NCBI RefSeq assembly: GCF_025264625.1
Contig: NZ_CP093313.1
Coordinates: 124,001 to 188,000 of the forward strand
From: Occallatibacter riparius
GTDB lineage: Bacteria > Acidobacteriota > Terriglobia > Terriglobales > Acidobacteriaceae
DNA: 64,000 nt
Direction of reading: 5' to 3'
Below, piece after piece: positions 26,377 to 34,258 of this stretch. The position numbers were made by a program, and so were the translations under genes. The notes beneath the pieces are model-generated. The model was not told the origin of the DNA, did not search any database, and saw only the letters and a program-made list of their open reading frames with translations. The stretch's first letter is position 1; each line of letters begins with the position of its first letter.

Positions 26377-27144
26377 TCAGGCGACGTCTTTGACTGCCGG
26401 CTTGTTTTCGTTGAGAGGCTGCGCTCCAATTGGCACCATCATCGGCACGCGGCGGCGATAGGCGGCGTATTCGCTGTGGAACTGGACAAGGTCGCGTTCC
26501 TCGTAGCGGATTGCAATGAGGATGTAGACGGTAAGCCCGAGAGCGAAGAGCAGGTGCGCGGCGGTCATGTCCGGCGTGGACCAAAAGACCGTGACCCAGC
26601 CTACATACAGCGGGTGGCGAACGAGCTTGTAAGGCCCTGGAGTGCGGAAGCGCAGCGCCGTGTAGGGGCGACCGATGAGTTGCAACACCACCTGGCGCAG
26701 TCCGAACAGATCAAAATGATCGATCAGGAATGTTGTTGCAAGCACCAGGGCCCATCCGAGTGCGTAGAGCGAATACAGCGCAAGCCTGCCGTAGGCGTTT
26801 TGAACGCTCCAGATGACTCCGCCCATGGGCTGCCACCACCAGAACATCACAAACATGGCAATGCAGGAGAACAAGACGTAAGTGCTGCGCTCCGCGGCCG
26901 GTGGAATGACTTTCGTCCACATTGCCTTGAATCCGGGACGGGCCATTACGCTGTGCTGAATCCCGAACAGCAGGAGCAAGGCAAGGTCAACGGCGAAGGC
27001 GATCCCCAGCGAAGACTTGCGCACCGAATCAATGGATGTGGGCACCACAACGTTCTCGAGGAACGCTGCCAGGTAGGCGAAGGTTGCAAGGGAAGCTACA
27101 TAGCAGGCAATCCCATAAGTGAAGACAGCAATGCGACGGAACAT
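26377..27144 (-). CDS. mddA: MddA-like methanethiol S-methyltransferase (ICMT fold)
   Basis: A 255-residue membrane methyltransferase of the isoprenylcysteine carboxyl methyltransferase-like family with about five spans. Visible features are FGIQHSVMARPGFKAMWTKV, the FWWWQPMGGVIW loop, and the SAM-binding motif GPYKLVRHPLYVGW, followed by RYEERDLVQFHSEYAAYRRR. This pattern matches MddA, which methylates methanethiol to dimethyl sulfide. ATG 27144 is chosen because AGGAG lies seven bases upstream. The two methyl-transfer and oxygenase genes upstream on the same strand may be related in function, but a 273-base gap separates them. Confidence 0.8.
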   Translation of the reverse strand: MFRRIAVFTYGIACYVASLATFAYLAAFLENVVVPTSIDSVRKSSLGIAFAVDLALLLLFGIQHSVMARPGFKAMWTKVIPPAAERSTYVLFSCIAMFVMFWWWQPMGGVIWSVQNAYGRLALYSLYALGWALVLATTFLIDHFDLFGLRQVVLQLIGRPYTALRFRTPGPYKLVRHPLYVGWVTVFWSTPDMTAAHLLFALGLTVYILIAIRYEERDLVQFHSEYAAYRRRVPMMVPIGAQPLNENKPAVKDVA

Positions 27145-27417
27145 GTGTTTTCTCCTGATTTGGAGTGCGGAGTTCGACCGCCTCTGTTTTTGAAATCGTG
27201 AACGGCACGGGAAAGACGACACGTTCGTCTCAAAGAAGTGACGCGGTGGAAGCCAGTTGCACGGAAGGCGCTCTGTACGGCGGTGGATGAGCGATAGGGG
27301 GAGGGTAAGGAGGCTGCGGCTGAGCGCATGATACATGCTAAGGTCGGAAGCTTGAGCTCGAGGGCGCTGCAGGGGAGCCGGGCCTGGCCGGCCCCAACTG
27401 CGCTCCCCACACGCGGT

Positions 27418-28509
27418 TCAGGGGCGAGCTTCGAGAATCAGGTTGAACGGCGTCTCCACCGCCACTCGCGTGTTCTGGAATCCGCCTTTGTTAAGGATTG
27501 CCGTCAACTGGGCGGCGCCGGCCTGTGCTCCCAGTGAGTAGTGTCCTCCCTGTGAGAGTGCGTTCTGCGTGCAAAGGGCGGTGGACGCGGAGTAGTAGAG
27601 CCTCGCCACCGGGCCTACGTTTTCGGCGGGTTGGTCCCTGGCGAAAGGCTCCACCAGCATCAGCGCGCCATCGGATGCGACTGACTGCCGGGCTGCCTGG
27701 ACGGCTTCCAGCGGATTCCCCATGTCGTGTAACGAATCCATGAAGCACACCAGGTCGAATTTGTCCTCACTATCCGCAAGCACCCGCGGCGTAGCGACTT
27801 CAAACCGAATCTGATCGGCCACTCCAGCCTGCATCGCCCTTTCTCGCGCGACGCGGATCGAAGACTCGTGATAATCGATACCCAAGAATTTCGATTGTCG
27901 GTATGCCTTCGCCATCAAGATGACCGAAGCGCCGTGTCCGCAGCCGACATCCGCCACATATCCGCCGGCGGACAGCTTTTCCGCAACGCCGCGGAGAGAG
28001 GGAATCCAGGTTTGCGTCAGGTGCGCCCGGTAGCCAGTGCGAAAGAAGGCCTCTGTCCCAGAAAACAGGCGGCAGTCGTGTTCGTGCCAGCCCACTCCAT
28101 CGCCGGAGAGAAACGCGGCGAGGATCTTCTCCTCGCCGAGCCACAGAGATGCGGCCACGTCGAACGCGGGGGAGAGGAATGCGGGACTGTCAGGATTCGC
28201 TAGCACAAAGGCGTGTTCGGGGGGCAGCACATATTGGTTCGTGACGGCATCGAACCGCACGTATCCACCCGCCACCTGCCCGCGCAGCCACTCGCGGACA
28301 GAGCGCTCATTCGTGTTCGTGCGTTGCGCCAGTTGATCGGAATGGATGGGACCACTGTCTGCCATTGCCTGGTAAAGCCCGAGTTTGTGCCCGATGTTGG
28401 TCATGGCGCCGGCCATGGCCGCTGCGAGATCGGTTACCACCTGGCCGGCGAACTGCTCGATCTTCTGGTGCATGTTCTCGCCATTGGAATTGGCTTGGGG
28501 GTTCTGCAT
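27418..28509 (-). CDS. Class I SAM-dependent methyltransferase with winged-helix N-terminus
   Basis: A 363-residue protein of the Rv2258c-like type. The N-terminal winged helix (DQLAQRTNTNERSVREWLRG, residues about 60-100) is followed by a Rossmann methyltransferase domain with motif I VADVGCGHGASVILMAKAY (about 188-206), FLGIDYHESSI and DLVCFMDSLHDMG. Substrate is unknown; relatives methylate small molecules or act as O-methyltransferases. Its ATG shares one base with the stop of the YdhR-like gene and uses an AGGAGG inside it, so the two are translationally coupled. Confidence 0.85.
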   Translation of the reverse strand: MQNPQANSNGENMHQKIEQFAGQVVTDLAAAMAGAMTNIGHKLGLYQAMADSGPIHSDQLAQRTNTNERSVREWLRGQVAGGYVRFDAVTNQYVLPPEHAFVLANPDSPAFLSPAFDVAASLWLGEEKILAAFLSGDGVGWHEHDCRLFSGTEAFFRTGYRAHLTQTWIPSLRGVAEKLSAGGYVADVGCGHGASVILMAKAYRQSKFLGIDYHESSIRVARERAMQAGVADQIRFEVATPRVLADSEDKFDLVCFMDSLHDMGNPLEAVQAARQSVASDGALMLVEPFARDQPAENVGPVARLYYSASTALCTQNALSQGGHYSLGAQAGAAQLTAILNKGGFQNTRVAVETPFNLILEARP

Positions 28510-28889
28510 TACTGACCTCCTGCGATCGCTGAGATTAGTGAAAACTGTCCTGCGAGGAATTCCGGCAAAGGAGCCCGTGTGATGGCCGAAAGGGAGTTCT
28601 CTACATCCCAGAATTGGGATTGGGCGCTTTCAACGGCGGGATGGTTGTGCACGGCCTGGATGACGGGATGGCTCAGGTAGCTCTGGGCGGCTTCGCGGCT
28701 GACAAACAGATATACGCCTCCGACCTCGGACTCCTGATCGCTGAAGACCCATATCTTCCAGATCAGGCCTTTTACCTTCGCGATGGCCGCGGCGGGTTCG
28801 CGACTGTGGGCAAGAAATACACCGGGCTCGACGCGCAATTTGAAGCGCAGCTGCAATATGGTGTAACAAAATGCTTTTTCTTCTGACAT
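28509..28889 (-). CDS. YdhR-like monooxygenase
   Basis: A 126-residue protein with the YdhR ferredoxin-like fold: FCYTILQLRFKLRVEPGVFL, the LIWKIWVFSDQESEVGGVYL strands and the helix REAAQSYLSHPVIQAV. The family is linked to oxidation of aromatics but activity is rarely shown. ATG 28889 is preceded by GGAG six bases upstream; the longer open frame lacks a site. It is directly followed by the methyltransferase gene with a one-base overlap, so the two probably act on the same small molecule. Confidence 0.75.
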   Translation of the reverse strand: MSEEKAFCYTILQLRFKLRVEPGVFLAHSREPAAAIAKVKGLIWKIWVFSDQESEVGGVYLFVSREAAQSYLSHPVIQAVHNHPAVESAQSQFWDVENSLSAITRAPLPEFLAGQFSLISAIAGGQ

Positions 28890-29290
28890 TCGTTTCTCCA
28901 GTTGTTTGGTTTGCGTCGTGGGCAGGCACTGATGATTGGCGACTGCCGAATTGCTTGATGATGACCGAGCCCATTGCTTCAAGGTGTTGCAGCACCGCGC
29001 GGGACTAGTCGCGTTATTGACTCCCGCCTCTGCTGGAAAGATCGCGAACGGCAGGATAAAGACGACACGGGATATCTTGGTGCTCCGGGACAAGCCTTGG
29101 AAGTTGCGGGCCAGATGGAGCGGGAGTGTGATCTGCGATCAGGAATTCCCGGCAGGAGTGATGTCCCTGCGCGGAGAGTGTCGTGTTTCAGTTGCGGGTT
29201 TCGATATCACGAGTACAGGGCATTGGATTTCTCCGGACGATCGCGTCGTCCCGTGGCTTCCATCCTTGAAGTTCACCAGGAGCGTCTACG

Positions 29291-29902
29291 ATGAAACCCA
29301 TCAAATCATTGAACAATAAGTTGCGATACTTCCTAATGACCGCGCTCGTTTTGATGAGCATCTTGCCGTCGAGCGCGCCGGCGCAGACCAGCCACGCCCA
29401 CATGGGCACTGAAGAGACGGAGCTGACGCCGGAGCAAAAGACCGCGCGCAGTGCTCTCGTCAAAATAGTCCGGGAGTCTACCGAGCGCTTCAAGGACGTG
29501 GCGCAAGCGCAGGCGGAAGGCTATTCTCTTGTATTCGGTTGCGTCAGTGGAGACAGTGCGGGCGCGATGGGGATGCACTATCTGAATGGGAATTTGCTGA
29601 ACGGCGCCCTCGATCCCACACGTCCTCAGATCGTGATTTACGAACCGACAAAGGACGGGAAGTTGAAGCTGATTGGCGCCGATTTCCTGGTGTTTGCCGA
29701 TGAGTGGAACAAGGATCCCAAGCACACAGGGCCGCCGGAGCTTATGGGCCAGCTGTTTCACCTGTTCGATGCTCCCAACCGGTTTGGACTACCGGCGTTC
29801 TACACGCTGCACGTCTGGGCGTGGAAGGACAATCCGAACGGTGCATTTGTGAACTGGCACCCGAACGTGTCGTGTGAACAGTTCTCTGGACAAACTCCTT
29901 AA
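29291..29902 (+). CDS. Secreted protein of unknown function
   Basis: A 203-residue protein with a signal peptide (YFLMTALVLMSILPSSAPAQ) and a mature domain with LVFGCVSGDSAGAMGMHYLN, LDPTRPQIVIYEPTKDGKL, PPELMGQLFHLFDAPNRFGL and LHVWAWKDNPNGAFVNWHPN. These conserved-looking Trp, His and Cys blocks suggest a folded periplasmic or extracellular domain, and the N-H-P-like end may bind a metal, but I know no function for it. ATG has AGGAG eight bases upstream. It stands alone, upstream of the sigma-kinase pair. Confidence 0.7.
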   Translation: MKPIKSLNNKLRYFLMTALVLMSILPSSAPAQTSHAHMGTEETELTPEQKTARSALVKIVRESTERFKDVAQAQAEGYSLVFGCVSGDSAGAMGMHYLNGNLLNGALDPTRPQIVIYEPTKDGKLKLIGADFLVFADEWNKDPKHTGPPELMGQLFHLFDAPNRFGLPAFYTLHVWAWKDNPNGAFVNWHPNVSCEQFSGQTP

Positions 29903-30083
29903 TCTGGAGAACATGGCAGCCGTTTCGGGCGGCGTGATGTTCGGGACGGCTGATCTCGCGGTGTCGCAATTTCATTAGTGTATGAACTCGAATCCTCTAT
30001 GTTTCAGCGGCGATTTTCCTGTCGCCCAGAGTACGGGCGAAGCTAGAATAACTCCGGTTGTGTTCCGCCGGAGAGGACCTCAG

Positions 30084-30650
30084 GTGAGTTCGACAATCTC
30101 TTCCCTGATCACTGCGGCCGAGGGCGGTGACAGCGGCGCGACGGATGCGCTCTTCACAGCTCTCTATGCCGAGTTACATCGTATGGCCAAGCGCGAACTG
30201 GCGCGGCAAGGGTCTCCGCCGAGCTTGAGTGTCACCACGCTTCTGCACGAGGCGTACATCGACATGTCTGGGCGGGGCGGGGTTACTTTTCCCGACCGAG
30301 CGCGCTTCATGGGATACGCCGCGCGGGTGATGCGCGGATACATCATCGACCATGCCAGAAGCCGCGGGGCGGTAAAACGCGGCGGCGAGTTCCGGCTTAC
30401 CTCAGCTGACGGGCACGATGTGGCGAGTCCCGCAGACCCGAAGGAGCTTTCGGACATCAGCGATGCTCTCGATCAACTAGCGAAGGTCGAGCCGGAATTG
30501 GCTGAGCTGGTGGACCTCAAGTTCTTTTGCGGATTCTCGTTCGCGGAGATTGCCGCGCTGCGAGGGGTATCGGAACGCACGGTGCAACGGCAGTGGGAGA
30601 AAGCGCGTATTTATCTCCATCAAAGCCTTAGCACCGGCTTGCCGGAATGA
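30084..30650 (+). CDS. ECF sigma factor of the kinase-linked type (TIGR02999-like)
   Basis: A 188-residue sigma-70 family factor. Region 2 appears as LFTALYAELHRMAKRELARQ and LHEAYIDM, followed by RFMGYAARVMRGYIIDHARS; region 4 as LVDLKFFCGFSFAEIAALRG and VSERTVQRQWEKARIYLH. This pattern is that of ECF factors found beside Ser/Thr kinases in Acidobacteria and Planctomycetes, in which phosphorylation replaces an anti-sigma factor. No anti-sigma gene is present here, and the kinase starts seven bases downstream. GTG 30084 with GAGG upstream is preferred to ATG 29982, which lacks a site. Confidence 0.9.
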   Translation: MSSTISSLITAAEGGDSGATDALFTALYAELHRMAKRELARQGSPPSLSVTTLLHEAYIDMSGRGGVTFPDRARFMGYAARVMRGYIIDHARSRGAVKRGGEFRLTSADGHDVASPADPKELSDISDALDQLAKVEPELAELVDLKFFCGFSFAEIAALRGVSERTVQRQWEKARIYLHQSLSTGLPE

Positions 30651-30657
30651 GATATGA

Positions 30658-33399
30658 ATGTCGATAAGCTCCGACAAATGGCTGCTTCTCAGCCCGTACC
30701 TGGACCAGGCGCTTGATCTGAGCGATGAGGAGCTCGCGCCGTGGTTGTCGTCGCTACGGAGCGGGGCTCCTGAAGTTGCTGAGCTGCTGGAGCCTCTGCT
30801 CCGCGAGCACCGCAAGCTATCCGACGATGGCTTTCTCCAAACCCTGCCAGCCGAACTTTCAGGGCAGCCAGGACTGGCCGGGCAGGTGATCGGCGCGTAC
30901 AAGCTGCTATCACCTATAGGCGCGGGGGGCATGGGCAGCGTCTGGCTCGCGGAACGCGCTGACGGACGCTTCGAACGCCGCGTCGCAGTCAAGCTGCTGA
31001 ACATCGCGCTTATGGGCAAAGCAGGCGAAGAGCGCTTCAAACGCGAGGGGAGTTTTCTCGGCCGACTATTGCACTCGCACATCGCGGAGCTCATCGATGC
31101 GGGCCTATCGCCGATCGGGCAACCGTATCTGATCCTCGAGTACGTAGAAGGCTATCACATCGATCGATATTGTGATCAGCATAAGCTCGATGTCAAAGCG
31201 CGCCTGCGGTTGTTCCTCGATGTTCTATCCGCGGTAATCAAGGCGCACGCCAACCTTATCGTTCATCGCGACCTCAAGCCGTCGAACATTCTGGTGCGAA
31301 CTGATGGGCAGACGAAGCTGCTTGATTTCGGCATTGCCAAACTGCTGGAAGACGAGTCGCAACCTGACGCACGCATCGTCACGGTCGAGGGCGCCGCGAT
31401 GACCCTCGAGTATGCGTCTCCAGAGCAGTTAAGGCATGAACCCATCACGACGGCAACAGATGTCTATGCTCTGGGAGTGCTGCTGTTTGTGCTGCTCACC
31501 GGACAGCATCCGGCAGGCCCGGGACCGCACGCGCCGGCGGATATGGTGAAGGCCATCGTGGAGCAGGAGCCGCCGCGCATGTCGCAGGTTGTGTCTGGAG
31601 GAGGCGCGGAACTCGCCGCTCTGAACGGAGCGCACCGCGGCACTAGTGTCGAGAAACTCCGCCGCCTTTTGCGTGGAGATCTCGACACCATCGTCGCCAA
31701 GGCGTTGAAGAAAGATCCGGGGGAACGTTACACCTCGGTTGCGGCACTCGCGGAAGATATCCGCAGATATCTTACTGATCAACCGATCAGCGTGCGCCCC
31801 GATTCATTTTCCTACCGTGCCGTCAAATTCGTACGCCGCAACCGCAAGGCAACGGCTCTCGCTACTCTGGCGATCTCGGCGGTCCTCGCAGGGGTTGCGG
31901 GAACGCTGGTACAGGCACGGAACGTCCGGCTGCAGCGCGATTTCGCTCTGCGCCAGTTGTCTCGCGCGCTCAACACAATCGAGTTTAATGAATTCCTGCT
32001 CTCCGACGCTGCACCCGCGGGGCAGCAATTCACGGTGAACGAGTTGCTGAAGCGCGCCGAGAACACGCTTGCACGCCAGAGCGGCGGAGACCAGATCGCG
32101 CGCGTGGAACTCCTGGCTGCCATTGGCGACCAATACTCCACCCAGGACGAAGCTGCCAGCGCCCGCCGGGTTTTGGAACAGGCTCACACACTGTCACGCC
32201 AGGTGCAGGACAGTTCCGCCCGCGCTGAGGCATCCTGTTCGCTGGCAGGCGCTCTCGCGCAGGATGGCGAATTAGCTCGCGCAGAGACCCTCATCCAGGA
32301 GGGCCTGCGGGAGCTTCCTCCGGGAGCGCAATATGACTTTGATCGCATCTTCTGTTTGCGGCGAGGCAGCGAAGTGGCCCAGGAGCGTGGCGATGCGCAG
32401 CAGGGCATCGCCCGCATGCAGACGGTTTGGGAGTTAGTCAAGCGATCTCCTTTTGACTCGGACGCGCTGGAGTACCAACCGCTGATGGAGCTAGGCGAGG
32501 CGTACCGGGTGGCGGGGCAGAATCAACTCGCCGATTCTACGTTCAAGCGTGCTTATGAGCTGATGTCGGCGCTGGGGCGTGATAACACACAGGGCGCCGT
32601 GGCGCTGTTCAATGACTGGGCACTTGTGCTCGACAGATTGGGGCGCCCTCTGCAGGCAGCGGCTCTTTATCGCCGCGCCATCGACATCAGCCGGGTGGGA
32701 CCGACAGAAGATGCCGTTTCTCCGTTGCTCCTGAACAATTACGCGGCAATCTTGCGAGAACTGGATCGTCTTGATGAGGCAGCTGATTATTCTCAGCGCG
32801 CATACGACAAAGGGCTCAAAACCGGAGATCAGGATGCCATTTATCATGCCTTGAATACGCGTGCGCTGGTCTACATCGACCAGCATGATTTTGCGCGCGC
32901 AGCCAGCGCGCTGGCTGAACTACAGCCGATCGCAATGCGAACTTTTCCGCCGGATCACTACTGGATGGGATCGCTCGCCTCGGTTCAGGCGTTGGTCGCA
33001 TCGGGCAGTGGGGACTACAACACAGCCCGGGACCTCGCTGACCGCTCTGTTCACATTGTTGAAGCGGCGAGCAACGCCGGAAGAGCGGGGCGCGATTTCC
33101 TTCCGATTGCGTATCTCCGCCGGGCGACGGTGGAGTTAGCTTCCGGAAAGCCGGAGCAGGCTTCTGAGGATGCCGAACGCGCGCTGTCGCTGCTGCAATC
33201 CGCGACCCCGTCCGGAGAGTCTTCCTATTTCATCGCAACTGCTTACCTGACTCTGGGCCGCGCCAGGCAGGCTCAAGGCATGTACAGCGAGGCGAGGAGC
33301 GCGTTTCGCTCGGCAGCTAATCATTTCCAGAACACGTTGGGCGCCGACCACGTTGAGACACGAACTGCGCTGCGACTGGCCCGGGTCGAGGCACCGTGA
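30658..33399 (+). CDS. Ser/Thr protein kinase with C-terminal TPR sensor domain
   Basis: A 913-residue transmembrane Hanks-type kinase. After an acidic N-terminal segment of about 80 residues come the glycine loop (GAGGMGSVW), the VAVKLLN lysine, the catalytic VHRDLKPSN near residue 202 and DFG near 223. One membrane span lies at about 399-419. The rest is a long helical TPR-like region (about 430-900) with repeats such as ALYRRAIDIS and AADYSQRAYDKG, which would lie outside the cytoplasm. It is co-transcribed with the ECF sigma gene and is the likely kinase for it. Sensed signal is unknown. Confidence 0.92.
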   Translation: MSISSDKWLLLSPYLDQALDLSDEELAPWLSSLRSGAPEVAELLEPLLREHRKLSDDGFLQTLPAELSGQPGLAGQVIGAYKLLSPIGAGGMGSVWLAERADGRFERRVAVKLLNIALMGKAGEERFKREGSFLGRLLHSHIAELIDAGLSPIGQPYLILEYVEGYHIDRYCDQHKLDVKARLRLFLDVLSAVIKAHANLIVHRDLKPSNILVRTDGQTKLLDFGIAKLLEDESQPDARIVTVEGAAMTLEYASPEQLRHEPITTATDVYALGVLLFVLLTGQHPAGPGPHAPADMVKAIVEQEPPRMSQVVSGGGAELAALNGAHRGTSVEKLRRLLRGDLDTIVAKALKKDPGERYTSVAALAEDIRRYLTDQPISVRPDSFSYRAVKFVRRNRKATALATLAISAVLAGVAGTLVQARNVRLQRDFALRQLSRALNTIEFNEFLLSDAAPAGQQFTVNELLKRAENTLARQSGGDQIARVELLAAIGDQYSTQDEAASARRVLEQAHTLSRQVQDSSARAEASCSLAGALAQDGELARAETLIQEGLRELPPGAQYDFDRIFCLRRGSEVAQERGDAQQGIARMQTVWELVKRSPFDSDALEYQPLMELGEAYRVAGQNQLADSTFKRAYELMSALGRDNTQGAVALFNDWALVLDRLGRPLQAAALYRRAIDISRVGPTEDAVSPLLLNNYAAILRELDRLDEAADYSQRAYDKGLKTGDQDAIYHALNTRALVYIDQHDFARAASALAELQPIAMRTFPPDHYWMGSLASVQALVASGSGDYNTARDLADRSVHIVEAASNAGRAGRDFLPIAYLRRATVELASGKPEQASEDAERALSLLQSATPSGESSYFIATAYLTLGRARQAQGMYSEARSAFRSAANHFQNTLGADHVETRTALRLARVEAP

Positions 33400-33497
33400 C
33401 GGGAGTCTCTTTGCGGAGGGGAGCAGAGGGGCAAAGAAAGTGTCAGTCTGCCCATTCGAATAGCGAGGAGGAACCGCGCTGCGTCGCCCGAGAAGGG

Positions 33498-33541
33498 GAA
33501 GATGACGCGGTCTCAATGTCGTTCTTGACTGCGTCATCTTC
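33498..33541. repeat. 11-bp inverted repeat between convergent genes
   Basis: GAAGATGACGC (33498-33508) pairs perfectly with GCGTCATCTTC (33531-33541) across a 22-base loop. It sits between the ends of the kinase gene and the convergent gene at 33574, where a transcript-ending structure is expected, but no T-run follows. Confidence 0.5.
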
Positions 33542-33573
33542 ATAAGGAAGAGGCGGTTTCGCAACGGGGCCTC

Positions 33574-33978
33574 TTACGGTTGCATGACGTCCATGGGAAC
33601 CTGTTGATGCTCCCCCTGTTCAGCATGCTTCTGGTCCTTTGATGCTGTCAGTTCCACACTGCTCTGCTCGTGAGGAGTGGCCACGCGGCGCAGGAAGCGA
33701 ACTCCATTCACCTCGTCGAACGACAGATAGCTTCTCCCGTCTTCAGAGAGCTCGCCTGGGTTGGCTACCAGAGTCACCATTCGATGATCCTCTTGGTTAT
33801 CGAGCGTAAGGAACGCGCCGTGGCGTTCAATGCGGTACTGCCCTGCTGGGAGGTACCGGTTCGCGACCGAGAAAGCGAATGGCACGTTTACGTTCAATTG
33901 TGGTTCTGCGACCAGGCTCGAGGCCAGGGGGAACATGGTTGCGGCGGCAAGAAGGGCGGAAACTGCGATGCGGTTCAT
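33574..33978 (-). CDS. Small secreted protein of unknown function
   Basis: A 134-residue protein with a signal peptide (VSALLAAATMFPLASSLVAE) and a small domain beginning VNVPFAFSVANRYLPAGQYR, followed by LTLDNQEDHRMVTLVANPGE and a strand-rich section. This P-F-A-F plus L-P-A-G-x-Y-x-I pattern is frequent in acidobacterial genomes but has no assigned function. The C-terminus is Gln/His/Lys-rich. Start ATG 33978 has AGAGGAA five bases upstream; the open frame extends further without a site. Probably periplasmic. Confidence 0.7.
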   Translation of the reverse strand: MNRIAVSALLAAATMFPLASSLVAEPQLNVNVPFAFSVANRYLPAGQYRIERHGAFLTLDNQEDHRMVTLVANPGELSEDGRSYLSFDEVNGVRFLRRVATPHEQSSVELTASKDQKHAEQGEHQQVPMDVMQP

Positions 33979-34258
33979 AGAAATTCCTCTTTCAATCTGA
34001 GGTAGCACTGAGTATGCGGTCAGGCTGGTTTGCGAGAGTCGCGGTGTTTCATGTGCTCCTACTCCTGAAATCGGGATCGGGATACTGAACACGACAGCGG
34101 CGACAGAAAAGCGCTCTTGCGGATGTTGGCCGTGATTTGCCTTTGCTTCTTGTCGCCTTCTCCGCATCTTTTCCGATCTCTCAGACAGGAGCGTCTATCG
34201 CGCCGCGAGGCGAGGTGGGATCTGCTCCAACTGAACGAAGCAATAACGGAGGTTTGTC

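Noticed and set aside
28936..29319. Plus-strand 127-codon frame before the secreted protein
   Set aside because: It overlaps the start of the secreted protein gene in another frame, and no family or ribosome-binding site supports it.
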